A stretch of 64,000 bases of DNA from Cellulophaga sp. RHA19 (GTDB lineage: Bacteria; Bacteroidota; Bacteroidia; Flavobacteriales; Flavobacteriaceae), in the NCBI RefSeq assembly GCF_002813425.1, contig NZ_PHUL01000001.1:2735001-2799000 (forward strand), read 5' to 3'. Position numbers and translations under genes: made by a program. The notes beneath the pieces were generated by a model. The model saw only the letters and a program-made list of their open reading frames with translations. It had not been told where the DNA came from and did not search any database. Shown piece after piece: positions 35,302-44,185 of this stretch (position 1 is its first letter; each line of letters opens with the position of its first letter).

Positions 35302-35313
35302 TTACATTTGTAA
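35302..35313 (-). promoter_or_regulatory. operator palindrome copy 2 (reads TTACATTTGTAA on plus)
   Basis: Same site in the opposite orientation; the central dinucleotide differs. Centre is 43 bp from copy 1 and 21 bp from copy 3. Confidence 0.7.
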
Positions 35314-35322
35314 TGTTTAATG

Positions 35323-35334
35323 TTACAAATGTAA
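35323..35334 (+). promoter_or_regulatory. operator palindrome copy 3 (TTACAAATGTAA)
   Basis: Exact copy, 21 bp from copy 2 and 21 bp from copy 4, so all three lie on the same helical face. Confidence 0.7.
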
Positions 35335-35343
35335 TAAATACTG

Positions 35344-35355
35344 TTACATTTGTAA
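35344..35355 (-). promoter_or_regulatory. operator palindrome copy 4 (reads TTACATTTGTAA on plus), overlaps a -7 element for the M14 gene
   Basis: Contains TACATTTG (35345-35352) on the plus strand, 47 bases before the M14 start. If this is the -7 element of the M14 promoter, binding at the site would block it. No TTTG partner is visible at the usual distance. Confidence 0.6.
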
Positions 35356-35398
35356 TTCAATATAACGCTATCTTTACGCTTTACTAATACCTTTTGTA

Positions 35399-36514
35399 AT
35401 GATAGATTTTAAGCAGATATTTAAAGATTGTAAGGTTAATAATATAACTGGTCGTTATGTGACAAATAGTTTGGTTTTTCCTTTTTTAGGAAAAACATTG
35501 TTTAAAAATGATATAGAAGAAATTGGAAAATCTGTTTTAAATGAGCCTATAAAAATGATTACTATAGGACACGGAGAAACTAAAATTTTAATGTGGTCTC
35601 AGATGCATGGAAATGAATCTACAACTACAAAAGCAGTTTTAGATTTTATTCATTTTTTAGAAAAAACATCTTCTTTGCAATCATCAATTTTAGATAATTG
35701 TACTATAAAAATTATTCCTATTTTAAACCCTGATGGAGCAAAAGCATATACTAGAATTAATGCTAATGAAATTGATTTAAATAGAGATGCGCAGAATAGG
35801 ACTCAGCCAGAAAGTAAAATTCTTAGAGAGGTTTATGACAACTTCAAACCAGATTTCTGTTTTAACCTACATGATCAGAGAACAATTTTTAATGTAGGTG
35901 AAACAAATAAGCCAGCAACTGTATCTTTTTTGGCGCCTGCTTTTAATAAGGAAAGAGGTATGTCTGTTGCCAGAGATAAAAGTATGCAGTTAATTGTGGC
36001 TATGAATAGTGTTTTGCAAAATTTTATTCCTAATCAGGTTGGCAGGTATGACGATGGTTTTAATAGTAATTGTGTTGGTGATGCTTTTCAAATGTTAAAC
36101 ACTCCAACTGTTTTATTTGAGTCTGGCCATTACCCAGAGGACTATGAAAGGGAAAAAACTAGAGAATTTATTTTTTATTCTTTATTAAAAGGAGTAGAGG
36201 TAATTGCTACAAACTCGCTAAATAAGTATAAGGTAGATGCTTATTTTGAAATTCCAGAGAATGGCAAACAGTTTTTAGACCTTATTATATATAATACTAA
36301 AAAAATAAATACTTTACATCCAGAGGCTAATTCCTTAGGGGTTCTGTATAAGGAAGTGTTAAAAGATAAAAAAATTATTTTTGAACCAGTAATAACAGAA
36401 ACGCAAGGGGTAGAGAAATTTTACGCTCACAAAACTCTTAACCTTCTAGATAAGAGTGATTTAGATTATGTTGAAAATAACATTCTTTTATCTAAGTCTT
36501 TACTTGGTAATTAA
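35399..36514 (+). CDS. M14-family zinc metallocarboxypeptidase
   Basis: 371 residues, no signal peptide, so cytoplasmic. Zinc site His70 and Glu73 in MHGNE and His158 in NLHDQ; NRD at 128-130; catalytic Glu241 in LFESGHYPED. Substrates of the Flavobacteriia branch are unknown (peptide or amino-acid conjugate). Controlled from the palindrome-rich region shared with the XRE regulator. The Lrp gene follows 107 bases later with its own -7 element. Confidence 0.87.
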   Translation: MIDFKQIFKDCKVNNITGRYVTNSLVFPFLGKTLFKNDIEEIGKSVLNEPIKMITIGHGETKILMWSQMHGNESTTTKAVLDFIHFLEKTSSLQSSILDNCTIKIIPILNPDGAKAYTRINANEIDLNRDAQNRTQPESKILREVYDNFKPDFCFNLHDQRTIFNVGETNKPATVSFLAPAFNKERGMSVARDKSMQLIVAMNSVLQNFIPNQVGRYDDGFNSNCVGDAFQMLNTPTVLFESGHYPEDYEREKTREFIFYSLLKGVEVIATNSLNKYKVDAYFEIPENGKQFLDLIIYNTKKINTLHPEANSLGVLYKEVLKDKKIIFEPVITETQGVEKFYAHKTLNLLDKSDLDYVENNILLSKSLLGN

Positions 36515-36594
36515 CAATTTAATTAGTACATGTAAAATAATTGCATTATTGATAAAAAAAAGATAGATTTAGTGCGTATATCTTCTTATTTTAC

Positions 36595-36602
36595 TATTTT
36601 TG
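36595..36602 (+). promoter_or_regulatory. -7 promoter element for the Lrp gene
   Basis: TATTTTTG, 19 bases before the ATG at 36622. A loose TTTA lies 23 bases upstream. Confidence 0.4.
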
Positions 36603-36621
36603 TTCCAAATTTAATTAAATA

Positions 36622-37101
36622 ATGACTAAAGTTAAGCTAGACGAAATTGATCACCAGATTCTGGATATGTTAATAGATAACACCAGAACTCCGTTTACAG
36701 ATATTGCAAAGAAATTATTAATTTCTGCGGGTACTGTTCATGTTAGGGTAAAGAAAATGGAAGAAGCCGGAATTATACAAGGTTCATCTTTAACGTTGGA
36801 TTATGTTAAATTAGGTTATTCTTTTATTGCTTATGTAGGTATATTTTTAGAAAAAACACACCAAACTAAGTTTGTTTTAGAGCGTTTAATTGGTATTCCT
36901 TATGTTACCGTTGCGCACATTACAACAGGTAAGTTTAATATTTTTTGTAAAATTAGAGCTAGAGATACGCAACATGCAAAAAATATCATTTTTAAAATAG
37001 ATGATATTGATGGTATTAGTAGAACAGAAACAATGATTTCTTTAGAGGAGAGCATTAACGATAAAAAGCGTTTAATGCATACAATTTTTAATGAATTGTA
37101 G
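36622..37101 (+). CDS. Lrp/AsnC-family transcriptional regulator
   Basis: 159 residues. N-terminal HTH (LDEIDHQILDMLIDNTRTPFTDIAKKLLISAGTVHVR, about 5-40) and a C-terminal AsnC/RAM ligand domain (about 65-145). Such proteins bind amino acids and regulate amino-acid genes; alanine dehydrogenase and proline dehydrogenase lie a few kb away, but no target can be assigned. Ends at a terminator. Confidence 0.93.
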   Translation: MTKVKLDEIDHQILDMLIDNTRTPFTDIAKKLLISAGTVHVRVKKMEEAGIIQGSSLTLDYVKLGYSFIAYVGIFLEKTHQTKFVLERLIGIPYVTVAHITTGKFNIFCKIRARDTQHAKNIIFKIDDIDGISRTETMISLEESINDKKRLMHTIFNEL

Positions 37102-37134
37102 ATTTCTTAATTTAAGAGATGAATTAATAACACT

Positions 37135-37165
37135 AAGCTCAATGTAAATTACATTGGGCTTTTTT
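37135..37165 (+). terminator. rho-independent terminator of the Lrp gene
   Basis: 12-bp stem with one G-T pair (37135-37146 with 37150-37161, arms AAGCTCAATGTA/TACATTGGGCTT), 3-base loop and a T-run from 37160. Confidence 0.8.
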
Positions 37166-37175
37166 ATTTTATTTT

Positions 37176-37691
37176 ATGAAAGCATCAGAATTAACACCAC
37201 TAGATTACAACCCTTATTATAAAAGTTATATAGATTTGGTAGAAGATACAAGTTTGTTAACAGCTTTAGAAAATGGTAGAAAAAAGTTTAAAGATTTAAT
37301 TGCTGTAATACCAGATAATAAATTGAATTATGCTTACGCCTCTAATAAATGGACAACAGCAGAAGCGCTAGTGCATATAATAGATACGGAGCGTATTTTT
37401 CAGTACAGGGCTATGCGTTTTTCTAGATTAGATGCTACGCCTTTGCCTGGTTTTGAACAAGATGATTACGTGCCAACTTCTAATGCAAACAATAGAACTA
37501 GACAAAGTTTATTGCAAGAGTTTTTAGATGTAAGGGCGTCAACAATTTCATTGTTTACGCATTTAACAGAAAAACAGTTAAAGTTTGTGGGCACAGCAAG
37601 TGATTCTCCTATGAGTACAGCTGCTGCAGGTTTTGTAGCGTGCGGACATCAAGAACATCATTCAAAAATTATTATTGAAAGATATTTATAG
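37176..37691 (+). CDS. DinB-family protein
   Basis: 171 residues. DinB four-helix bundle with putative metal ligands His67 (EALVHIIDTE), His158 and His161/His162 (GHQEHHSK). The family includes metal-dependent transferases and hydrolases (for example bacillithiol S-transferases); the specific reaction is unknown. Stands between the Lrp terminator and a convergent small gene. Confidence 0.87.
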   Translation: MKASELTPLDYNPYYKSYIDLVEDTSLLTALENGRKKFKDLIAVIPDNKLNYAYASNKWTTAEALVHIIDTERIFQYRAMRFSRLDATPLPGFEQDDYVPTSNANNRTRQSLLQEFLDVRASTISLFTHLTEKQLKFVGTASDSPMSTAAAGFVACGHQEHHSKIIIERYL

Positions 37692-37704
37692 GGGTAGCAA
37701 TGCA

Positions 37705-38004
37705 TTAATCCTCTAATTCTTTAGTGTTTTCTGTATAGACAGTTTCAGACATATTAGAAACAGGGGATTCTAGCTCTTTTTCAATGGTGTCATCAAAATT
37801 AGCAATAAAGTTAGATAAACTTTTACTTATTCTAACCAAGTAAATGGTGTCTTCTGTTTTTACTTCTACAGCTTCTACAAATTCTCCTTTTGCATTTTTA
37901 AAAACAATAATGTCGTTATCTCCATATCCATGTGGATAGGATTCTATTAATTTTGTGGCTACTGTGTGGTCAAGTTTTTTGTAATCTACTAGTTTGCGTA
38001 ACAT
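37705..38004 (-). CDS. hypothetical protein
   Basis: 99 residues starting MLRKLVDYKK. No family recognised. Contains HGYGDND near residue 25, two beta-like segments (FVEAVEVKTEDTIYLVRI) and an acidic, Thr-rich C-terminus ending KELED, which is probably disordered. Converges with the DinB gene; aroB lies upstream on the same strand 98 bases away. The long clean frame and typical codon use support expression. Confidence 0.6.
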   Translation of the reverse strand: MLRKLVDYKKLDHTVATKLIESYPHGYGDNDIIVFKNAKGEFVEAVEVKTEDTIYLVRISKSLSNFIANFDDTIEKELESPVSNMSETVYTENTKELED

Positions 38005-38102
38005 AATTCATCGGTTTTAGTTTTATAAGAACTAAACTAAAACTTTTTTCACTGCAAAAATGTAATTAGTTGTGTAACAGTGTTTTTATGTAGGTGTGCA
38101 AC

Positions 38103-39164
38103 TTAAACTTTGTAGTAAGCAAAAGACTGGTGTAATAAATCTTCAGGAACGGTTACATCTATTTGACAACTACCAATAGATTTTAGTAAAACAAAATTAA
38201 TATTGCCATGAGAGTTCTTCTTGTCAAACTTTAAATATGTAAGTATATTTTTTATATCCTCTTCTGTAAATTCAACTTTGCCATATCGTTTTGTAAATGT
38301 AGATTTTATAGCATTTAACTCTGTCTCGGACAGGTTAGTTAGTTTGCTGCTTATGTATGCTTCCAAAACCATACCAACTGCAATAGCCTCACCGTGTAAT
38401 AATGTTTTTTTGCTTTCTGTTTCTAAAAAGTAAGACTCTACTGCGTGGCCAAGAGTGTGGCCAAAGTTTAGTATTTTACGTAAGTTTTGTTCTGTTGGAT
38501 CAATAGTAACAACATCATTTTTTATAACTACAGAGTCGTAAATAAACTCATCTAAATTATTAAAATCAGAAACTAAATTAAGTTCGTTCCAATATTTTTT
38601 ATCTTTAATTAAGCCGTGTTTAAGCATTTCTGCAAAACCACTGTGTAGTTGTCTTTCTTTTAAAGTTTGTAGAAAAGAAGAAACAACTAGTACCATTTGT
38701 GGTTGATTGATAACGCCTACCTGGTTTTTTAAAGAACCTAAATCTACTCCTGTTTTACCTCCAACAGAAGCATCTACCATAGATAGTAATGTAGTAGGTA
38801 CGTTTATAAAATCTATTCCTCTTTTAAAGGTTGATGCGACAAAACCACCTAAATCTGTAATAACGCCTCCGCCAAGGTTAATCATAACGCTTTTTCGGTC
38901 TGCATCTAGTTCAGATAAAACGTGCCAAACTTGTACACAAGTTTCTATAGTTTTGTTTATTTCGCCTTCTTCAATTTCTATAATTTCATAGTTGTAATCA
39001 CCATAAATCTGAGCCATAAAGCTAGGTAAGCAGTGCTGATGTGTATTTTCATCAACTAAAATAAAAACCTTAGAATAATTTGCTTTTTCTAAGTGAGAAT
39101 TTAATTCTGTATATGCTTTTTCATTAAAATGAACTGAATATGTACTTGCTAAAATTGACTGCAT
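38103..39164 (-). CDS. aroB: 3-dehydroquinate synthase
   Basis: 353 residues. NAD-dependent cyclase of the shikimate pathway. Shows GGGVITDLGGFVASTFKRGI, VPTTLLSMVDASVGGKTGVDL, and the metal-binding HGLIKDKKYW and GHTLGHAVE segments. Divergent from proline dehydrogenase across 95 bases. Single gene on the minus strand. Confidence 0.95.
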   Translation of the reverse strand: MQSILASTYSVHFNEKAYTELNSHLEKANYSKVFILVDENTHQHCLPSFMAQIYGDYNYEIIEIEEGEINKTIETCVQVWHVLSELDADRKSVMINLGGGVITDLGGFVASTFKRGIDFINVPTTLLSMVDASVGGKTGVDLGSLKNQVGVINQPQMVLVVSSFLQTLKERQLHSGFAEMLKHGLIKDKKYWNELNLVSDFNNLDEFIYDSVVIKNDVVTIDPTEQNLRKILNFGHTLGHAVESYFLETESKKTLLHGEAIAVGMVLEAYISSKLTNLSETELNAIKSTFTKRYGKVEFTEEDIKNILTYLKFDKKNSHGNINFVLLKSIGSCQIDVTVPEDLLHQSFAYYKV

Positions 39165-39229
39165 AATTATATATTTACATCACGCAAAATAAAGACATAT
39201 TTTAGTTATTAGAATACAAAATCTGTATT

Positions 39230-39237
39230 TATATTTG
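39230..39237 (+). promoter_or_regulatory. -7 promoter element for proline dehydrogenase
   Basis: TATATTTG, 22 bases before the ATG at 39260. A TTTA at 39201-39204 is slightly too far to count as a normal -33 element. Confidence 0.45.
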
Positions 39238-39259
39238 CTGCATTACGAAATTCATAAAA

Positions 39260-40426
39260 ATGGAACAAATTTTTGAAAATACAGCAACTGCTTTTGCTCT
39301 AAAATCAGATTCTGAACTAGAGAGAGCGTATTTTTTGTTTAAGTTAATAGCAAATGAACCATTGGTTCGTATTGGTACTGCTGTTACTAATTTTGCTATA
39401 AAAGCTCATTTACCTGTAGAAGGTTTAATAAGAGCTACTGTTTTTGACCATTTTTGTGGTGGTGTTAGTGAGCAAGATTGTATGCCAGTTGCAGACAAAA
39501 TGTACGATAAAAAAGTAAGTACTATTTTAGATTATTCTGTAGAGGGTAAAGAAGATGAGAGTCATTTTGATGAGGCTTACGAGAAAATATTACACGTATT
39601 AGATTTTGTTAAAGAAAAAGAGGCTATTCCGTTAGCGGTTTTTAAGCCTACCGGATTTGGAAGATTTATTCTTTTTGAAAAAGTAGGAGCTGGTATAAAG
39701 TTAACAGATGTTGAGCAGTTAGAGTGGGATAGAATTGTGTCTAGGTTTGATAAGGTTTGTAAAAAAGCTTACGATTTAGATGTGGCTCTTTTGGTAGATG
39801 GTGAGGAAAGCTGGATGCAAGACGCTGCTGATGATTTGTGCGCGCAAATGATGCGAAAATATAATAAGGAGAAAGTTGTAGTTTATAATACATTGCAAAT
39901 GTATCGTTGGGACAGGTTGGCTTACCTTAAAAAATTACATTTAGAAGCAAAAGAAGAAGGCTTTAAAATAGGGATGAAGGTAGTGCGTGGTGCATATATG
40001 GAGAAAGAAAATGAGAGAGCTGAAAGAAAAGGGTATCCAACACCAATTTGCGCCAATAAAAAAGCTACAGATGATAATTTTGATGCTGCTGTGGTTTATA
40101 TGATAGAGAATTTAGATGTGATGTCTATTTTTATGGGGACCCATAATGAAAATAGTTGCTATAGTTTGATGCGTATAATGCAAGAGAAAAATATTGCACA
40201 CTCTGACTCGCGTGTTTGGTTTGGGCAACTGTATGGTATGAGTGATCATATTTCTTTTAACCTAGCAGCTAGTGGTTATAATGTTGCTAAGTATTTGCCT
40301 TTTGGGCCTGTTAGAGATGTTATGCCTTATTTAATACGTAGAGCAGAAGAAAATACCTCGGTTGCAGGGCAAACAACAAGAGAGTTGTCTTTATTGAAAG
40401 AAGAGCGTAAAAGAAGAAAAATTTAA
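39260..40426 (+). CDS. proline dehydrogenase
   Basis: 388 residues, single-function type (no fused P5C dehydrogenase). FAD-binding TIM-barrel signatures near the C-terminal half: KIGMKVVRGAYMEKEN (about 234-250), FMGTHNENSC and QLYGMSDHISFNLA. Oxidises proline to pyrroline-5-carboxylate with electrons to quinone. Monocistronic, ends at a strong terminator. Probable ATG start from a -7 element 23 bases upstream. Confidence 0.93.
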   Translation: MEQIFENTATAFALKSDSELERAYFLFKLIANEPLVRIGTAVTNFAIKAHLPVEGLIRATVFDHFCGGVSEQDCMPVADKMYDKKVSTILDYSVEGKEDESHFDEAYEKILHVLDFVKEKEAIPLAVFKPTGFGRFILFEKVGAGIKLTDVEQLEWDRIVSRFDKVCKKAYDLDVALLVDGEESWMQDAADDLCAQMMRKYNKEKVVVYNTLQMYRWDRLAYLKKLHLEAKEEGFKIGMKVVRGAYMEKENERAERKGYPTPICANKKATDDNFDAAVVYMIENLDVMSIFMGTHNENSCYSLMRIMQEKNIAHSDSRVWFGQLYGMSDHISFNLAASGYNVAKYLPFGPVRDVMPYLIRRAEENTSVAGQTTRELSLLKEERKRRKI

Positions 40427-40450
40427 TAAAAATATAGCGTTTTAAATAAA

Positions 40451-40483
40451 AAAAAAGGTGAGTTTTAAAAACTCACCTTTTTT
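40451..40483. terminator. bidirectional terminator
   Basis: Stem AAAAAAGGTGAGTTT (40451-40465) with AAACTCACCTTTTTT (40469-40483), 3-base loop. Serves proline dehydrogenase and the convergent 128-residue gene. Confidence 0.85.
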
Positions 40484-40504
40484 TATGTGTTGACTTAGTT
40501 AAAC

Positions 40505-40891
40505 CTAATTAACTAAATCTATTTTATCTACAACTACTTTGTTTGTACAGTTTATTACAGTTAAAATAGCTTCTTTTTCTTTAACTAAACCTTCAATTTT
40601 ATAGGTTTTGCAAGGAGTAGATTTTGTGTCACTATTTCCAAAGTCTATATCACCATCATTTAAAAAATAAGAGACCGTTGTAGAGTCTATAGTTTTATTA
40701 TTGAGTAAGACTTTAATTTCGTCAGAATATGATAAAGGTTTAGAGCGTAAATCTTTTAAAACTCTGCAGTTTGGAAAATAACAGAACTCGGTTCCTGTTT
40801 CGTCTGATTTCTTTTTCAGGAAAAAAGTTAAAAATACAATGCCGATTGATAGTCCAACTAAGTACCATCCTAATCGTTTGATGAATGCCAT
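40505..40891 (-). CDS. small membrane-anchored protein, possibly DUF4258-like
   Basis: 128 residues: one N-terminal transmembrane segment (about 7-25) then a soluble domain with four Cys, including CYFPNC and CKTYKIEG/TVINC. The same-strand gene alanine dehydrogenase is immediately upstream (1 base between its stop and this start), so the two are in one operon. I recall this size and position from other flavobacteria as DUF4258, but the assignment is tentative. Function unknown. Confidence 0.6.
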   Translation of the reverse strand: MAFIKRLGWYLVGLSIGIVFLTFFLKKKSDETGTEFCYFPNCRVLKDLRSKPLSYSDEIKVLLNNKTIDSTTVSYFLNDGDIDFGNSDTKSTPCKTYKIEGLVKEKEAILTVINCTNKVVVDKIDLVN

Positions 40892-40892
40892 A

Positions 40893-42092
40893 TTAAAAAA
40901 TTAAAAAATTGATATCACTATACTGCAAGTCGTACCATTCTCCTACAGATTTGTTTGTTAAAATTCCGTGGTACATATATAGTCCGTTACGCAAGCCTTT
41001 ATCAAAACGCAATGCATTTTCCATTCCGCCATCTTCTCCAATTTTTAATAAATAAGGAGTAAAGATGTTACTAATAGATATTGAAGATGTTTTAGGGTAT
41101 CTAGATGGTATGTTGGGAACACAGTAATGTATAACACCGTGTTTTTTTATTGTTGGTTTATTGTGTGTTGTGAGTTCAGATGTTTCAAAGCAACCACCCA
41201 TATCTATACTAACATCTATAATTACTGCATCTTTTTTCATATTTTCTACCATGGTTTCTGTAACTACAATAGGTGAGCGGTCTTTGCCTCTAATTGCGCC
41301 AATAGCAACATCACATCTTTTTAAAGATTTTAAGAGGTTTTTAGGTTGTAAGGTAGATGTGTAAACTGTTTGTTTTAGGTTGGTTTGTATTTGTCTTAAT
41401 TTGGTAATGGAGTTATCAAATATTTTTACATTAGCACCTAGTCCAATTGCAGATCTAGCGGCAAATTCTCCAACGGTTCCTGCGCCAATAATAACAACTT
41501 CTACAGGTGGTACGCCACTAATATTACCAAACATTAGGCCGTTACCATTATTAGTAGTAGCCATTAATTCTGATGCTATTAAGACAGATGATATACCAGC
41601 AATTTCACTTAATGAGCGTACTGCAGGATATTTACCATCTTCATCTTGTATGTATTCAAAAGCAATTGCTGTAATTCGTTTTTTTGCTAATTCTTCAAAA
41701 TATTTTTTAGATTGTGTTTTTATTTGAAGCGCAGATATAATAGTTGTCTGCGGGTTTAGCATTTGTATTTCTGATATTGTAGGTGGCTCTACCTTTAGTA
41801 TAATAGGACAAGAAAATACTTTTTTAGTATCTTTTGTAACTTCAGCACCAGCATTTGTATAGTCTAAATCTGTAAAATTTGCACCTTCACCAGCACCAGA
41901 CTCAATTAAAACTCTATGTCCGTTGCAAGTAAGTGCATTTACGGCATCAGGAGTTAGACAAATTCGTTTTTCTTGATACTGGTTTTCTTTCAGCATACCA
42001 ATGAATAATTCACCCTTTTTTCTAAGAATTTCTAGCTTCTCTTCCTGTGGTAATAATTGGAATTTGCTAAAAGGCGAAGAAGGCTGATTCAT
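40893..42092 (-). CDS. ald: alanine dehydrogenase
   Basis: 399 residues. N-terminal alanine dehydrogenase/PNT domain (ENQYQEKRICLTPDAVNALTCNGHRVLI) and Rossmann segment VVIIGAGTVGEFAARSAIGLGANVKIFD near 200-225. Interconverts alanine and pyruvate with NAD. In this family the N-terminal GLY/LEU-rich QXKRICLTP is typical of Bacteroidota. First gene of a pair with the 128-residue protein. Confidence 0.9.
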   Translation of the reverse strand: MNQPSSPFSKFQLLPQEEKLEILRKKGELFIGMLKENQYQEKRICLTPDAVNALTCNGHRVLIESGAGEGANFTDLDYTNAGAEVTKDTKKVFSCPIILKVEPPTISEIQMLNPQTTIISALQIKTQSKKYFEELAKKRITAIAFEYIQDEDGKYPAVRSLSEIAGISSVLIASELMATTNNGNGLMFGNISGVPPVEVVIIGAGTVGEFAARSAIGLGANVKIFDNSITKLRQIQTNLKQTVYTSTLQPKNLLKSLKRCDVAIGAIRGKDRSPIVVTETMVENMKKDAVIIDVSIDMGGCFETSELTTHNKPTIKKHGVIHYCVPNIPSRYPKTSSISISNIFTPYLLKIGEDGGMENALRFDKGLRNGLYMYHGILTNKSVGEWYDLQYSDINFLIF

Positions 42093-42120
42093 ATCCGTTA
42101 GTATTTGTTATTTTGACCAT

Positions 42121-42128
42121 CAAAATTA
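42121..42128 (-). promoter_or_regulatory. -7 promoter element for alanine dehydrogenase
   Basis: TAATTTTG on the minus strand (CAAAATTA on plus), 28 bases before the ATG at 42092. No -33 partner found. Confidence 0.35.
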
Positions 42129-42177
42129 CAATTTTATTTTTAAAATAGTTGCTTTAATTACTTTTTCTAAAAGTGTT

Positions 42178-42585
42178 TTAAAAACTGATTTTACGGTCGG
42201 TAGGGTTAATTACTTCTAGTTTTATATTGGTAGCATCTTCAGGTAAAAATGAACTTATTTTTTCTGGCCACTCTATAAATACCCATTTGTTTGCGTAAAA
42301 ATAGTCTTCTACGCCAATGTCTAAAGCTTCCATTTCGTCTTCAAGTCTATAAAAATCAAAATGATAAGCTAAAGTGTTGCTCTTGTTGTCTTGGTATTCG
42401 TTTACAATGCCAAAAGTAGGACTAGAGGTGTCGCCAACCACACCAAGCTCTTTCATTATAGCTTTAATTAAAGTAGTTTTTCCTGCGCCCATTTCACCGT
42501 AAAAACATAAGGTTTTGGTTGGTGCATTTTTAATTATATCCTTAGCAATATCCTGAATTTCTGGTGTAGAAAAAGTTTTATTCAT
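42178..42585 (-). CDS. tsaE: tRNA threonylcarbamoyladenosine ATPase TsaE
   Basis: 135 residues, usual length. Walker A GEMGAGKT (30-37), then the SSPTFGIVNEY motif and the acidic HFDFYRLED segment typical of TsaE. Required with TsaB and TsaD for t6A modification of ANN-decoding tRNAs. It has its own promoter and is 85 bases ahead of alanine dehydrogenase. Confidence 0.93.
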   Translation of the reverse strand: MNKTFSTPEIQDIAKDIIKNAPTKTLCFYGEMGAGKTTLIKAIMKELGVVGDTSSPTFGIVNEYQDNKSNTLAYHFDFYRLEDEMEALDIGVEDYFYANKWVFIEWPEKISSFLPEDATNIKLEVINPTDRKISF

Positions 42586-42609
42586 TTTTTATAAAAAATT
42601 ACAAGCGTA

Positions 42610-42640
42610 CAAAAGTAATTAGTAGTAAGTTTTAAAACAA
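42610..42640 (-). promoter_or_regulatory. promoter for tsaE
   Basis: On the minus strand TTG (42640-42638), 20-base spacer, TACTTTTG (42617-42610). The ATG lies 24 bases past the -7 element. Confidence 0.6.
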
Positions 42641-44185
42641 TTATCTAGGCTCTAAAACAGCAAATGGTATAATCATTTCTTCTAGTGAAACACCACCGTG
42701 TTGGTAGGTATTTCTGTAGTAGCTAACGTAGTGATTGTAATTATTTGGGTAAGCAAAAAATAAATCGTTTTTAGCAAATATAAAAGAGCTGCTCATATTT
42801 ATTGTTGGCAGTTGTAAATCTTTAGGGTTTTTAGCAGCTAGTACATCTTTATCCTCGTAAGACAAGCTACGACCTGTTTTGTATCTTAGGTTTAGACTAG
42901 TGTCTTTATCACCAACAACCTTAGATGGTTGTTTTACGTTTATAGTGCCGTGATCTGTGGTTATAATTAATTTTTGTCCCATTGTTTGTGCTTGCTGTAT
43001 AATTTCTAACAAAGGGGAGTTTTTAAACCAGCTAACTGTTAAAGATCTGTAGGCTTTGTCGTTACTAGCAAGCTCTTTTATTACTTCCATTTCTGTTTTA
43101 GAGTGAGAAAGCATATCTACAAAATTGTATACAATAACTGTTAGGTCGTTGTCTTTTTGTGATTTATAATTTTGAGATAATTGTTTACCTTGTTTTAGAC
43201 TGCTAATTTTATGGTATTCCCATTTTAAATCTAATCCAAGTCTTTTTAATTGTGCGCCAAGAAAATCTGCTTCGTGTAAATTTTTACCGCCTTCTTCAGT
43301 GTCGTTTTTCCACCAATTTGGATGTTGTTTCTCCATTTCTAAAGGGGTTAGGCCAGAGAAAATGGCATTACGAGCATACTGGGTAGCAGTAGGTAAAATA
43401 CTAAAGTAAGGTTCTTCTTTAACTTTTTTGTAAAATGAGTTAACAGTACTTTCAAAAGCTAACCATTGGTCATATCTTAAGTTGTCTACCACAACTAAAA
43501 GCGTAGGTTTTTCTTTTAGTTCTGGTTTTATTAATTTTTTAAATAGATTTTGGGATAAAACAGGAGCATCTCCGCCAGCAAACCAGTCTGGGTAGTTTTT
43601 TTCAATAAACTTGCTAAATTGATTATTTGCTTCAATTTTTTGAGATTCTAGAATTTCAAACATTCCGGTATCTTCAATTTCTTCTAATTGCAGCTCCCAG
43701 TGAATTAAGTTTTTATATAAATTTACCCATTCTTCATAGCAATTAACCATAGATAAATCCATCGCTATTTTACGAAACTCTTGTTGGTAGTTAGACGTTG
43801 TTTTTTCAGATATTAATCTAGAGTGGTCTAAGCTCTTTTTTAAGCTAAGTAGTATTTGGTTTGGGTTAACAGGTTTTATAAGGTAATCTGCTATTTTAGA
43901 GCCAATTGCCTCTTCCATAATTAACTCTTCTTCACTCTTGGTAATCATTACAACAGGGAGAGATGTATGTGTTTTTTTTATTTCAGATAATGTCTCTAAA
44001 CCACTAATACCAGGCATATTTTCATCTAAAAAAACAATGTCCACTTTTGTATCTTCTAGTTCTTCTAAAGCTTCTCTACCACTTTGGCAGGTTATTACTT
44101 CATAATTTTTCTTTTCTAGAAATATAATGTGTGGTTTAAGTAAATCTATTTCATCATCTACCCAAAGTATTGTTATCTTGTTCAT
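42641..44185 (-). CDS. porX: PglZ-domain response regulator PorX (type IX secretion regulator)
   Basis: 514 residues. N-terminal receiver domain (1-120) with acidic pocket Asp10-Asp11, phospho-acceptor Asp54 in VFLDENMPG and Lys104; C-terminal PglZ/alkaline-phosphatase-superfamily domain with metal Asp234 (VVVDNLRYDQ), probable nucleophile Thr near 266-268 (LPTATQY) and TTDHGTINVKQP. PorX with the sensor PorY (not in this window) regulates T9SS genes; a T9SS cargo protein is encoded at 7253-10108. A possible -7 element TAAGTTTG on the minus strand (44244-44237) lies inside the divergent HD gene. Confidence 0.92.
   Translation of the reverse strand: MNKITILWVDDEIDLLKPHIIFLEKKNYEVITCQSGREALEELEDTKVDIVFLDENMPGISGLETLSEIKKTHTSLPVVMITKSEEELIMEEAIGSKIADYLIKPVNPNQILLSLKKSLDHSRLISEKTTSNYQQEFRKIAMDLSMVNCYEEWVNLYKNLIHWELQLEEIEDTGMFEILESQKIEANNQFSKFIEKNYPDWFAGGDAPVLSQNLFKKLIKPELKEKPTLLVVVDNLRYDQWLAFESTVNSFYKKVKEEPYFSILPTATQYARNAIFSGLTPLEMEKQHPNWWKNDTEEGGKNLHEADFLGAQLKRLGLDLKWEYHKISSLKQGKQLSQNYKSQKDNDLTVIVYNFVDMLSHSKTEMEVIKELASNDKAYRSLTVSWFKNSPLLEIIQQAQTMGQKLIITTDHGTINVKQPSKVVGDKDTSLNLRYKTGRSLSYEDKDVLAAKNPKDLQLPTINMSSSFIFAKNDLFFAYPNNYNHYVSYYRNTYQHGGVSLEEMIIPFAVLEPR

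Larger units (their letters stand above)
35095..35398. promoter_or_regulatory. regulatory region between divergent XRE regulator and M14 peptidase
   Basis: 304 bases with no gene. It contains four exact copies of the palindrome TTACAAATGTAA or its complement at 35259-35270, 35302-35313, 35323-35334 and 35344-35355 (annotated separately). The last three are spaced 21 bp centre to centre, and the first is 43 bp from the second, close to four helical turns. Each copy contains TACATTTG on one strand, which also fits the TAnnTTTG -7 element, so binding could directly occlude promoters. The half AAGAT-T-rich segment 35150-35250 has no other feature. Confidence 0.75.
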
